Shown here piece by piece: positions 48,419 to 60,361 of a stretch of DNA of 64,000 nt; the first letter of the stretch is position 1; every line of letters starts with the position of its first letter. This DNA comes from Ceratodon purpureus. Its lineage: Eukaryota; Streptophyta; Bryopsida; Pseudoditrichales; Ditrichaceae. The notes under the pieces are model-generated. The model worked only from the letters and a program-made list of their open reading frames with translations. It was not told where the DNA came from and did not search any database. The position numbers were made by a program, and so were the translations under genes. The stretch is taken from NCBI GenBank assembly GCA_014871385.1, contig CM026428.1, forward strand, positions 13,394,041-13,458,040. Reading direction: 5' to 3'.

Positions 48419-51400
48419 CTATTTCTTTGCCAAAGGGTGAGTCAAGATTCCACTCTCTAGGACTATCTTGACCTCGTTGAAACTAAAGGTGGGCGCATGG
48501 ATGAAAAGATCGGCGTCCGGGTCACGATTGCAGACCTTCAATAGAATGTAATAAAGGTGCTTGCAATAAGAGAATTGCGTCCGTCCTTTGAACTTCGTCA
48601 TGGTCTTTCTGAATGCAGGGCAAGTGCAAGCTGGGTAGGAGCTGATGGTGATGTGGTACTGTGTGATGGCTGGAGCAACGCCGGAATCTAGCCCGATGAT
48701 GCAACCATGGCCCGGGTGAGGTATCATAGTGACAGAGCGCAGGCAAGCTTTGAGTGAGTCGGATGAGCCCATTGAGAGGCGCTGCGCCGGATTTGGACGA
48801 GTGGCAGTGCGTTTCACCATCTTGCCGTCTCTCTTACCAGGGTAGCGGTCAGCTTCTGCAGGAACAGGTACTGATCTCAGATTTGCAGGAGGAGGGGCAG
48901 CAGAGAAGAGGCGTCTTGGGGAGACGGGGATCTTCTTTGGGAGTTGAAACCCTGCCGCTTCGAGTGCTCGAATTTCCGTGAGATTTAGGTTTGTACCTAG
49001 CTTGACCGGCCAAACCTCTGGAATCGGAGGCATCTCTTGGTCCTTAGAGTATTTGGCAACCCACCTGCGTCTCGTACCCTTTACACACCTCTCGATGTCG
49101 TCGGAGCAGAAAAAGAACTCTGTCTTCTCAGCTATGTTTCTGCGAAAGTTGGTCCAGATTCCGGTGTAGGTAGGTGCTGCAGTTGAATTAGCACCCCTTA
49201 CAATTCTCTCGGTACACTTCTTCTTCGTAACTGCTCTCTGTGCCCAGCAACACTTGGCGGAAGTCTTGAGCAGTCTTGAAATGTGCCACTCCTTGACATT
49301 GACCCTGGTTTCTTCAACTGCATTGACATGACGAACCCCCTTCTCGTTCACAGGTGATGATGGGGTATCCTCGGATGATGCTGCCGTAGGTTGAACTTCA
49401 ACTACCTCTATCTCATCTTCGATGTCATCTTCAACTATGACAGGTATTGTCATAGTGCGAGCCCTGACAGAACGTCCTGAACCTTTAGGATGAGAATAGT
49501 TTACCTTGTCCGGACGATGTGATTCTTCTTCAGCTCCAATAGGAAGGTCTGCCTTCCGTTTGATAGACCCAAACACTTCTTCTCCTGGCATGTGAGGCAG
49601 TCTTGTGCAGAACTCATGAGCACCGGGCATCTCCAACATCGCATCCTCTAGCAGTATGGGGTTTCCTGTCTTTTTGGCCCTGCGTTCAGCGTTCCTTAGC
49701 TTGAGTTCCTTCTTGGATGGTCCCGTTCCGCCCACGTCACCTTTCAGGAACTGGTAAAAGTTGACGACCTGTAGAAATGCACGGACGAAGTCGTCCACAG
49801 TAGCAACATACAAATCCTGGCCATTGTTCCCTGAAGCTTGGAGCCATTTGTTGTGGACAGTTTCGGCCAGGTTGCATGAAGGCATCTCTGAGAATTCTTC
49901 TTCTGTAAATTTCTGCAAGAGGGGCACACAAAGTTTTAGAATGGATAAATAAACCTTGACGAGAGAGCTTAATTTGAAGAAGTAGGCCAATAAGTTAGAT
50001 AGGAATTATCATACCTGGGTCATGAAGCCTCCCCACTGTCGAATACGGTAATGCCAGAATGCAAGCCAGAGCTCAAGCTTGTTCAGGGCCTTCTCCGACA
50101 CTATTCCTGCGGATACCCACCAAGCGCGAAGGGCGTTGTACAAGGTATCCGCTTCTTCCATACTCTGCGCTTTTCTGTACTGGTGACACATTTTCTTGTG
50201 CTGTTCCCACAACTCCTCTGGGATGTGCTTCTCCGTGTGATTGACCATGGATTGTGTCCAATGGAACAGGCAAGTTCTCTCTCTGTCCACCATCGGGTCC
50301 TCCTTATTGCCATTTCCATACACAACTCGAACTGCGTTCCAGTTGGCTTGAGCGCTGTCCGCCATGAAGCCCTTAAAGTTTGGCGCCTTGACGCCATTCC
50401 TTTCCATGACCTGGTTGAGGTTCTGCCAAAATAGAATTTGGGCTTGGCTATCCTCGGACTGCATGTCACATGTGGCAATCGTCATGACACGACAGTAGGT
50501 CGAGTCGTACACGTGGCACGCCATCGTGGTCCAGTACTTTACTCTTTTCACATGATCAAACATGACCCATGCGTTCTGCAGATCTTCACCGGGCTGCATT
50601 CTTCTCACCAAGTCGACGCCACTTCCAGGTCCAACTTCAGACATCTTGAAGAGGAACACCTTGTCAAGATCAGCCCCCTGCCCTGGAAACTTGTTCTCTT
50701 GGACATAGGCCCAAAGACTGATACCACGGAGCTTGGTGATGGCGTCCATGACTCCGTACCTTCTCAGCAGCCTGAATGTCATCACCTTGTTGCGGATATT
50801 TGGGGAAGCCATGTCCTTGCACCGGTCAAGTACGGGAACAAGCTCCTCCATCGTCAGTTTCCTCGGGGGTGCATCTTCAGGCTGAAGAAGATAACTGCCA
50901 ATCAGGACCTTGCTCGCCTCCAACACGACGGCACTCTTCTTAGCTCCAGGAGTATTCTCAACTTGTTCCTCGATCAGGCTATTGATCTCTGTCTTAGAGT
51001 CCCTATAGTCCCCTACCTTGACTGGGTGATCATGAGTCCCAACATGGATACATGCCCTAGTCTGATTTAGTTTGCCATAAACATAATAAATCTTAGCTCC
51101 ACATGTAGCAATACATGCAGGAGGTTCCTTACATACCTTGCAGACCAGTGTTGAACTTGTTGGGGGTGGCTGACCCACCAGAAACGCTTGAAGGGTACAT
51201 CCTTCAAACTCCGTCTCGTTGACCTTGGCGATTCGAGGCTGACGGTTCAGAAAGTCACAGTCTTTGTTGTTGCATCGCAGCCAACCAGCGCAGACTGAGT
51301 AGCGAAACGAAAGGCCAACGTCGTTAGTGATGTTGGTGGTCTTCGTCTTGGTCCAGACATGGCCATCGTAACGCTTGTCCATTCCTTGCATTGCCTTGGC

Positions 51401-52141
51401 CTGCAACTTCGCAGCTCCTTTAACAATTGGGGGAAGCTCAAAAACTACAGGACCGTCGAACACTGCAGGCAAGTACTCAACCTTCTCGTGTCTCACTCTT
51501 GAATAATCTATTTTTTTGAGAATGTTTTTCTTTCCAGGTCTCTTTGCAAGTTTCCTAATAAGCGGAATTACACTAACAGCCTCCTCTTCTACGGATTGGG
51601 AGGTACTGGCACATTTGTCTGGAAGTGTAGTTGGCAAGCTAGATTCTACAGCCTGTCTAGAAACATCAGGTGATGCTTTCAGAGGACTACTCTCCTCGTC
51701 TGAGGAAAGGGTTATGACAGGCGTCATTGCTGGAGTATCTAAGCCAGGCTCTACCTTCACCTTGACATCACGAGGGAGAGGAGTCTGAATAGTACAAGTA
51801 GATGACCGACGAGGAGTTAGAATCTCAGTGGACGCCTGCATCTGGGACTCTGTGAGACCATAAACTCTGTACCTACCAGGATAAAGGTTCCAGAACCTAT
51901 TATCATCATCATCTTTCTCAGAAACCTGATCTTGGGTATGTGTGATCTCATGAGTCTCATCGTCATAAATCTCTTCCTCTATACTAACAGTGTCCTCTCT
52001 GAAGTGAAATCTGAGGCTAAGGCGTTGTGCCGTCACAAATGCCAAGCCATCCTCATCTACACGTACTGTAAGTGGAATTCCAACACCATGCGCTCTAAGC
52101 ACGGCCATGCCTAACACTCTGTCTGCAGGGAGATGAGCCAT
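48419..52141 (-). CDS. MULE-transposase-like protein with C-terminal SWIM zinc finger
   Basis: Two coding exons: 52141–50015 and 49912–48419, joined by a 102-bp intron (cag/gtatga to ttgcag/aaa), giving about 1206 aa with no break. The N-terminus is acidic and Ser-rich. About 280–400 is a Cys/His-rich region resembling the WRKY/GCM-type or FLYWCH-like zinc domain ahead of MULE transposases (CAGWLRCNNKDCDF; CKVCKEPPACIATC; THDHPV). A DDE-type core follows: VYDSTYCRVMTIATCDMQSED, then FKGFMADSAQANWNAV and CLFHWTQSMVNH. After the intron comes HNKWLQASG and, near the C-terminus, the SWIM motif CTCPAF to YCKHLYYILL. This is the layout of Mutator-like transposases and their domesticated relatives. 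No terminal inverted repeats were found, so mobile versus domesticated is open. Confidence 0.8.
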
Positions 52142-52648
52142 CGGAGGGAGAGAGGATAGTACTTGAGTAAAGAATTTGAAATTCTAGAATGAGAGGAATG
52201 TTGTTTCGATTGCCATCAATTTATGCAATAGTGTAACTGTCAGGACCCACCCGATTTTTAAAAAAACATCAATGAACGAATGTAGTTCGTTAGGTTATCT
52301 TTCATAACACTTATTTTTATCATGTAGCCGCCCTATGAAATCGGGACATCATGCTAAGAATTCAACTTGCTCACCAAATTCTCTATGATTAGTATTAGCC
52401 GTCTTTCCAAGCGTAAAGTGAAAGAATGTTTTGAATTTAGAATGAATCATTAATTCTGACTAGTTAGTTGTTTATTTCAAGGTCTAAGCTAATTAAGATA
52501 GATCTAGTGGGCATCTAGGGGCATAGCATTTTAGGTTTATATCCCTTTAGCAAGTTCCAGTGTAAGTCTTTAGAGCTGAGGACTGAGGGCTGATACAGGG
52601 TCTTCGTTTATATGAGGGTCGCAGATCCGGTTATGGTTTCTGAGTGAC
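52142..52648. other. Intergenic region between two divergent genes
   Basis: About 500 bp separate the starts of the minus-strand SWIM gene and the plus-strand ParB–methyltransferase gene. It must hold both promoters, possibly shared. No specific element is recognised. Confidence 0.5.
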
Positions 52649-55600
52649 ATGCAGGCAGAGGTTAAGAAGAAGAGAAGGAGAAGGACCACGCATTATAGTA
52701 ACCGGAAAGCACTAGTTAGTAGTAGAATGGCAAAGGTTAGGAAACAAAATGAGAGGTTTGAAAAGAGTGGAATAACTAGAGTATTGGAGTTTCAAGAGAC
52801 GCCAGTTGTAGATAGTGAAGAACCTAAGGAGAACACAAAGCAGTACGAGCGTCGTGGGAGGAACGCGAGGATTGTGATGTCTGAGAAAAGTGTTACGGAC
52901 GAAACAGAGGTGAGCTTTGGGCAAACATGTATCCTTTATGCAAACTTGTGAAATTGTTATATACAATGTTCCATATTATATCAGTTTAGAACATTTACAG
53001 TTGTTTGGATAGCTTTGATGCTTAGTCACTTCGTTATGATTTGTTTGTTCTGATTGAAAATGGAAGCCATTGCAATCTGATCATACCAGGAGTCTAGGTA
53101 GCCGTCGACTGTGTCACAATCATAAGTAATACGGCGCCCGCATTTTTAATGGAGGCAAGTCACATCATGCATTACAAACTTATCATAACAGTTCGTTCAC
53201 TTGAGAAACTAGTAAGGATAGCGATGACTAGTAAGGATGTAGCTAAACCAGGTCGGCTGAAATTACTTTGGTCTTATGATTTTAACCATTTAAGCTCATT
53301 TTGTTAGATTTCACCATTGGATACTCGAGATTGGACATTCTGTTTATCAGAAGCCTTGTTTATTCAGACTCGGTCTTTTTCAAAGTTGCTATCGAGCCTC
53401 GGTTGTCGCATCTCTTCCGTAGCTTAAGTTCTTTATCCCTCATTCAAGTTGCGGAAATGGTATGCCATTTTTTCAAAGTTCCGCTTTAGGGTTCCCATCT
53501 TCTACGACTTTGAGACTTGCTGACGGCTGTCTTGTCTCTGCAGGTGCCGCATACTAAGCGAAACACACGCGCGAAGTCTGGTTCCATGGAGGTGGACAAG
53601 GAACAGCCGTCGGGTACCGCGATGCAAGCTCGTGAAGCACAAGGGGAGGCTGAGGAACTTGGAGGCACGAAGGATGATGGAACTGCCTCGGGGGGAGGGG
53701 AGGATGCAACCACACAAGGAGGAGAGACAGAGGCTCATTTTGGTGGGGCTGAAGAAGAAGGAACCGACATCCAACTAACGCAGCAAGACACAAGTGGTAA
53801 GATGATTTTCGAAGTCATTCTTTTTATTTGAACAGTTTTAGGTTTCTAGATTCTCTTCATATGAGTTGCCGTTGCCGGCATCTAGTCCTACTTGCCCTGT
53901 CTTGCTAGAAAACCTGATAACGAGGGTGCGGAAGATTGCTTCTTTCCTATATAATCTAAGGCAAATGTCGGCTAAGGCAAGTGCTATTCGTTAGGTCCTT
54001 GTAGTCTTGCTGCCCGTAGTCTGGTCCAAGAAAGTGCACCCGCAAAGAGCTATGTATCCCAGGAGCTTGCTTTTCTCGATGCCGCTGCCGGCATCGCCAA
54101 AGGCTTGTTCATTATCTCGCGACACAGGTAATGTTATTGCGTTAGTTGAGTTTTAGAAATGTTGTAATGTCCATATGTTGAGTGGCAGTAATGCTGATCT
54201 ACGAGAGTTACTGTCTTGACAGTGGTAGTAGTATGTACGCTAGTTATCTCAGACGGTAGCTGCATTGGACTCCAGATCAGATTTTGTGTCTCGCAAATGT
54301 CGTCTTGACATCAATGCCGGCAACGGCGATGCCGTTAGATTGATTTTCGGTAGTTCAAAAAGGTCAGATCCCTTTTGGGCTGCAGTCAACACATCTGCAA
54401 AATGTCAAGGAACAAAGCAATGCCGGCACCGGCATTGCTCGGAAACCGTAGATTCTTATTGAACTATTCCATGCCAAGGCCATGGAGAAGCTGATCCAAA
54501 CCCGGCTGCAGTCATTGCGTTGAATATTATTTTTGCAAAATGTTAAAGCTATGAGCGATGCCGGCGACGGCATCGCTCTTCGAGTGGATATTTATCATAG
54601 TTTAGTCTCTCCCAAAGCCAATGCCGGCAACGGCAATGGCCAAGGGAAGCCCGACTGAGTGCCGGCTGCAGTCATTGCGTTGAATATTTTTACTCCAAAA
54701 TGTCAAAGCCATGAGCGATGCCGGCAACGGCATCGCTCTTCCAGTGGATATTTATCATAGTTTAGTCTCTCCCAAAGCCAATGCCGGCAACGGCAATGGC
54801 CAAGGGAAGCCCGATTGACTGCCCGCTGCAGTCATTTCGTTGACTGTTTTTTTTGCAAAATGTCAAAGCCATGAGCGATGCCGGCAACGGCATCGCTCTT
54901 CGAGTGGCTCATCAGTTCACGGCATTGCTTTGTGGGCCTAGTAATATACCTTATAGCCGTCATTATTTTCCTGTTTTAGTCACTGCCGGTAACGGCGAAG
55001 TCCTTCATGGAGGCTTGTGATCATATATCACGCAAATTATATATTTATGCATAAATTCTACTTAGCAAATTTTGTAAAAAGGATGAATTATTGTGTTGCC
55101 GTTGCCGGCATGGATTATTTTGCTGTTTGTTAGGCTTTATTTGACACCTTCAACTGTGCCTTACCTGCAGCGGCAGGGGTATTTTGATGGTAGGCCGCAT
55201 ACTTTGGAACCCGATTCCTCTGTTTGTTTGGAGTCTATTGAGAGGGCTATGTTGTCAATAATGTGAGATGCCGGTAACGGCGTTGGTTATTATGGAAGGT
55301 TTGATTATTAGGAAGTTCGAGAAGACAGCTTTGCCGGTGTCAAATTTATTTAAATCGATTACGCAAACAGTACTGCCGGCAACGGCATGAGCGAAAGGAT
55401 GAATTAATTATGTTTCCTTTACTGTAAATTCGATACAAGTCCTTCTAGGAAACCAAAGACTGAAAGCAAATATGCACCTGGTTTGTAGTCTCATCCTGCT
55501 ATGAGAGCCTATGCTATTTCTTTGAAAGCTTACTAAATTTTTGTAATGTACACTATATTTTATGATGCCGTTGACGGCAATGCATATGACTATAATTCCA

Positions 55601-58600
55601 GGAGTTTTTATTAATACCACAAGTAACAGTCTATGTGGAATTCTGACCAGCCGGGTCTTGTCATTAACCTTCTTTGCAGATCCGGACCCGATTCAGCTAA
55701 CACGGAGCGAGGTCAATTCAAAGCTTCATGATCTTGTTGGTGCAGCCACCGGCAATACGGCGTCACGATTGGACGCTTTGAAGTGGCAGCCGAGGTCCAA
55801 GAGCAGACTAAAAATTCCTCTTTGCAGGATGATATCGCTGCCGGTTGTTCGACCGTACCTCAAGGGTGATGTTTCTACCCTAGCGTCGTATTTTATAGCC
55901 AGTGGGTATATGGAGGGGAACGGATTCTTTTACGTGTCAGCTGTGGATAACAACGGGCAATCAGCAGAGGTTACCAGAGAAATATCGGATTCCTGGAGTC
56001 CAGAGTGGCGGCAGGTCAACGACGAATTTGAGAAGATGCTACAAGCAGACGAAGACTTGTGTGTTTTCTCAGGTGTAATGTTCATGGTCTGGGACGGCAA
56101 TCACCGATTGCAGGCTTGGATGCCTCTAATCAACGAGTACCATAAGGGAGACATAACGTGGCATTATTCCGTGGATAGTATTATCCTTGATCCAAAGGGT
56201 GATGTTCCAGCGGTGGTGGCGGTACTTCATGATGTGAACTGGTAATTATTTTCACGACTTCAATTATTTGATGGTTATTGTCTGCTTGTGATTTTTGTAG
56301 TATTGATTGCTTTCATGCGTTTTTAACCATGGCCTTAACGTGTTCAGGAGAAATCAAAAGTCGCATGTCAAGGCAAATATAGTTCACAAACTATACCGCA
56401 TTCAGAGCATAGCTCCACAACCAATTTCCTACTTCGAAGGTTTAGTATCTAGCGCTGCTCTGGAAGCAGCTAAGGCCAAGCAGGCAGGAAGGTCGCGGAC
56501 ATGGTATACTTTGACTTTGGAATCTCTGAACGCGGTTCTCAATCAGGTAATGTTCCTTATTTGTTTTAAATTCATTAAATCAACATTTTCTAACAAGCAA
56601 AGAGACTGACTTTGTTATTGTTTTCTTGCATGTGACTTTTGTAGCAAGAGTTAGCAGAGGCCGCAGCTATGGCTGAGCGAAAATTTTACGAGAAGTTTCC
56701 TGAAGAACGTCAATGGACAAACAAGTCAGTTGACGACTGGGTTAACCAAGCAGTCAAGAAGGTGGAGGACGGTCAGCAGTCCGATTTGAGAAAATTGTTG
56801 CCTATTGCGGACCCCGAGCTTGGATCCGAGTTCCTTCAGGAGATTAAGATCCATTACGAGAAATATGATGATAATGCGGAGATGCTCAAAGAGAAGCTGT
56901 GGATGTTTGCTACCTCTGCTATGCCGAATAAAATGAAGATCAAATGGCTGCAAAGGTGGAATTCCTCATATGCAATTAGAGAGTCGCACAAGTTCCCCAA
57001 GAAGAATTTCTCAGATGTCGTATTCGGAGTTTGGTTACAGAAAGCTACTTGGTGGGCACAGGTATGCTACATTGGTTTTCGATTATGGTTTTGGTGATAT
57101 GAGAGAGGGATTTAAAATTCTAAATGGCTTGTAGCATCTGTTAGAACCAGTATGTAGGTGGGCAAGCTGAGGGAGGTCTATATGAAAGGGTGCCGGTGTT
57201 TGCCTTTGCCGTTGCCGGCAGAGCTCTCAAATCAGAATTGACGGGGTATTCGGGTACGGCTAGCAGTACGGGTACGGACCCGGGTAAGGGTATGTACTGA
57301 TATGTCGTTGACGAGAAGGGCTGCCGGTGTCCATAGGGGGGGTTGCCGGTGCCGGCACTGCGAGGCCAGGGCTGTTCGGCAATGAGCTAGGAGTATGTGG
57401 GGTATATGGGATGGGGCATGGGGTAAATGGGATGAGGTATGTGGGATGGGGTTTATGGGATGGGGTATGCGGCATGGGGAATGCTGCATGGGGTATATGG
57501 GATGAGCTTTGTGGGGTTGGGCATGCGGGATGGGGTAGCAAGATGGGGTATATGGGATGGGGCATGCTTGGGATTGGGTCAGTTTAGGTGTCCATTTATG
57601 CGATGCCGTCGCCGGCAGTTAACTTAAGGCACGGAATTTTTTATCTAGAGTTCTCTTTGAAGATTAAATGGGCTAGTTGCAACAGGTCAGGGGCAGGGGA
57701 CAGGGGTCATCAGATCAGATTATTTGAGAGTTCTAGGAGCAAACAATCTGATGATTAAGCTCATTGAATCGCAGTTGGCGGTCGAGGCCGAAGAGCTTTT
57801 TAACGGCGTCATTGAGGACATGGGTGTGTCCATCCAGTACAACCCGGATGGGCAGGATCCAATGGAGAACATATTCGACTATGTGGACTCTATGCGCTGT
57901 AATCTATGGGACACGGCGTTTTTTAGGGAATTCAAGGGACAGGAGCCAGTGCACAAGAACAAGTCTGCGCAAAATCAGCCCAACTTCTATCCTGCACTTC
58001 GAAGGGTCATTTACAGGTACTTCAAATATGTCCTTTTCCCAAGGAAGGCCATATCGAAGGTGCCGGCATTCTTCCCAAATTACTTGGATGTGAATGGGAG
58101 TGAATGCATGTTTACTCACGCTATCATGAAGGCATGGGACCCCTGCCATTATGAACGTTGCGGGTGGTATCTAGATTGCCCACCCGCAAAACCGCCATCA
58201 TTTGATATTGCTCTTCGCGACTCCCTACAGCCGGCCCTGTCCAAGCTGCCGGCGACTACACCCACGCGGCGGTCGTCTGGATCGCCTCAAGAATCCACTC
58301 CGAAAGGCAAGGGCGCTGCCAAACCGGGGACGTCACGTGCAGGAAAGAGGAAGGCATCAGATATTGGAGAAGATGAAGAAGACGAGGACATTCCTGCCCT
58401 GAACGTGGCAAACAGCAAACAAGATGAAGCAGCCGCGGTCAAGAACACAGCAGTCGCTCAGGTAACTCAAGCGAAAAAACGGGGAGGTCAGGGATCCCGT
58501 ATGGAGGGTGCAGCAAAGCTTCCTGTTGTTGTTGTGCCAGATAATCGCGTTATGGATTTCACTCCTCCATCGGTAAAATCAATGTCACAGTCTCAGGTTG

Positions 58601-60361
58601 TAACATCCTCGAGTGCAGCGTCAGAGGTACTTATTATCAACGACTCCGTGCACGGGATGCTTGAGTATAAAAGTAAACATGGGAAGTTTCCAACAACGTT
58701 CGATGAGATGAATTCATTCCTGACGAAGGTATGTAATCTCCTTTACTCGCTTTTGTTCAATTTATGTGATTTGCTTTTAATCCAGTAATGTTTACCTTAT
58801 GCCCTGCCCAAACCTTGAACCATGTCGAACTCTCAATAGCACTGCCGGCAGCGGCAGTGCTAAGAAGGCTTTACTTCATATCTCTTCTCACACCATTCGG
58901 GTCTATCTATCAATTTCTTTTTATGTGGGCTCTTTTTATAAATAAACCATAATCTTGGGATGTCGACCTTTGGCTGAGACCAACTTTTATGTCCACCATT
59001 GGCTTTGATCAAGTTTTCTAAGACTTATGTATTTACTATCTTTTAGGTTGGTGGAAGCAAACAATTTTACTTCCAGGGTCGTCTTGTCCAGAAACCGGCC
59101 GCGGATTTTATTATCGTTGAGTACCCAGATGGCCTTCCTGTACCAGGATTATCAAGTGCTGCCCCGAGTGTGCCTGCTTGGAACATGGTAATAAAGGATT
59201 TTCTAAAGTATATCATTGGCTTCTGTGGAGGGTATTTGCATGACGACGGAGGTCTTCTCATTTTCTATCCCGAGAGCTCGCAGATAAGGAGGGAGATTGA
59301 ATCCTACCTGAGAAACAATGACCTGAAGGTCAAAGACGAATGGACAATTATCAACTCAATGCACCTTACGCATCCAACAAACCCTTCAAAATTTGTAAGC
59401 ATATAAACACATCAACAGCCTCTTCATTTTGATAACTTTATTTTCTTTTTTATTTGCCAAGTACTTACCATGCTTTCTTTAAATTGCAGACCCTCAAGTT
59501 TAAAGCTCTTCTATTGGTTCGTTCCATGCCCTTATCAGTAAGGCAGCCAATGGAGCTAGTAATCAAGACAAGTCCACGTTTTGGAAAGGTTAAACTCGAA
59601 AAGGACGACTGCATCAACAATGTCGTCACAGATGATACGGCAGTCAAAGTTCAGAAGGATGGGACGCTCTGGAGAGGACCTAAAGAGAAGGCAGTATCTT
59701 TCATGGAATTGCTTATCACTGGCCTTTGCCCAAACAATGGCATAGTGATTGACCTTATTGCTGGTACAGGTACGAAATGAGATCAATATATTTTCTGGTT
59801 GTTTTCTTACAGTTCTTATCGTGTTTGTTTTACTGTATTTATGAATCTGGTTGCATGTAACAGGGGCATCCATTCGAGCCGCTATGAATACAAGCAGGCA
59901 CATCCTAGCTCTTGAAGCTGACCCTGGACTTTACACAGAGGTTCTAGTACCACTTCAGCCTACCACTCCGATCTTAACTGCAGACGTTCCGACGCTAGAC
60001 GATGACGATGAGGAGGCTCTTCCGGACGTGCATCGAATAGATCTTTGTAAGTAAGTCATTTATGTTAAACGTTGTAGAATTGTCATACTTGTACTTCTAA
60101 TTTACGACCATTATTTCTGACCCGTGCGCTGCTTTTAACCATTGCAGTTTGAGTTCAAGTAGCTCGATGGTTGGATGGGAGTCACCATCAACCTCAGACC
60201 TTCAGTTGCCATGCTATGCAGAAAGTCTGGCTATCCAATTGGCCGAGCAATTTTCCGAAAGCTCCAGTGCCTCCTCTTCACCATTCGGGAAATTCGATCC
60301 TAGAGCCCGCGTTTTTTTGGATTTAAGTGCTTCGGAAGGTGAGGAGGAATTCAGTGCTTGA
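52649..60361 (+). CDS. ParB-like domain / N6-N4 DNA methyltransferase-fold protein
   Basis: Ten exons with consistent phase: 52649–52909, 53544–53796, 55680–56241, 56348–56546, 56645–57061, about 57691–58728, 59047–59394, 59490–59769, 59864–60050, 60148–60361, giving about 1250 aa. The N-terminus is basic (KKKRRRR) then Glu/Gly-rich. Exon 3 encodes a ParB/sulfiredoxin-like domain ending in VWDGNHRLQAW. Later exons hold a beta-class amino-methyltransferase fold. ADFIIVEYPDGLP sits where the (D/S/N)PP(Y/W) catalytic motif is expected. GGLLIFYPESSQIRREIE follows, and then the S-adenosylmethionine site VIDLIAGTGASIRAAM with ALEADPGLY. ParB–methylase pairings are typical of phages and bacterial mobile DNA, yet this copy has spliceosomal introns. 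The replaced catalytic motif makes base methylation doubtful; a binding role is possible. The first base of exon 6 is uncertain. Confidence 0.75.
54382..54910. repeat. 160-bp tandem repeat carrying the palindromes
   Basis: Three copies with a 160-bp step start at gcagtcatt (54507, 54667, 54827; the last is partial). A diverged fourth copy lies upstream (54382, 125 bp long). Full units contain two hairpins: one with GAGCGATGCCG arms and one with GCCAATGCCG arms. The upstream copy has the first hairpin with changed but still complementary arms and lacks the second one. The array lies in intron 2 of the ParB–methyltransferase gene. Confidence 0.9.
57375..57580 (+). repeat. G-rich minisatellite, GGGATGGGGTATAT-type
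   Basis: About fourteen imperfect 14–15 bp units such as gggatggggtatat fill this part of intron 5 of the ParB–methyltransferase gene. Repeated GGGG runs on the plus (transcribed sense) strand could form G-quadruplexes. An open frame across it is due to composition. Confidence 0.85.

Noticed and set aside
54382-54910. CRISPR-like array
   Set aside because: Repeats are 160 bp in tandem without unique spacers, in a plant intron; no associated genes.
52649-60361. Bacterial or phage contamination as the source of the ParB–methyltransferase
   Set aside because: The domains are split by nine introns with GT-AG borders and matching phase, and the flanks are plant-like AT-rich DNA.
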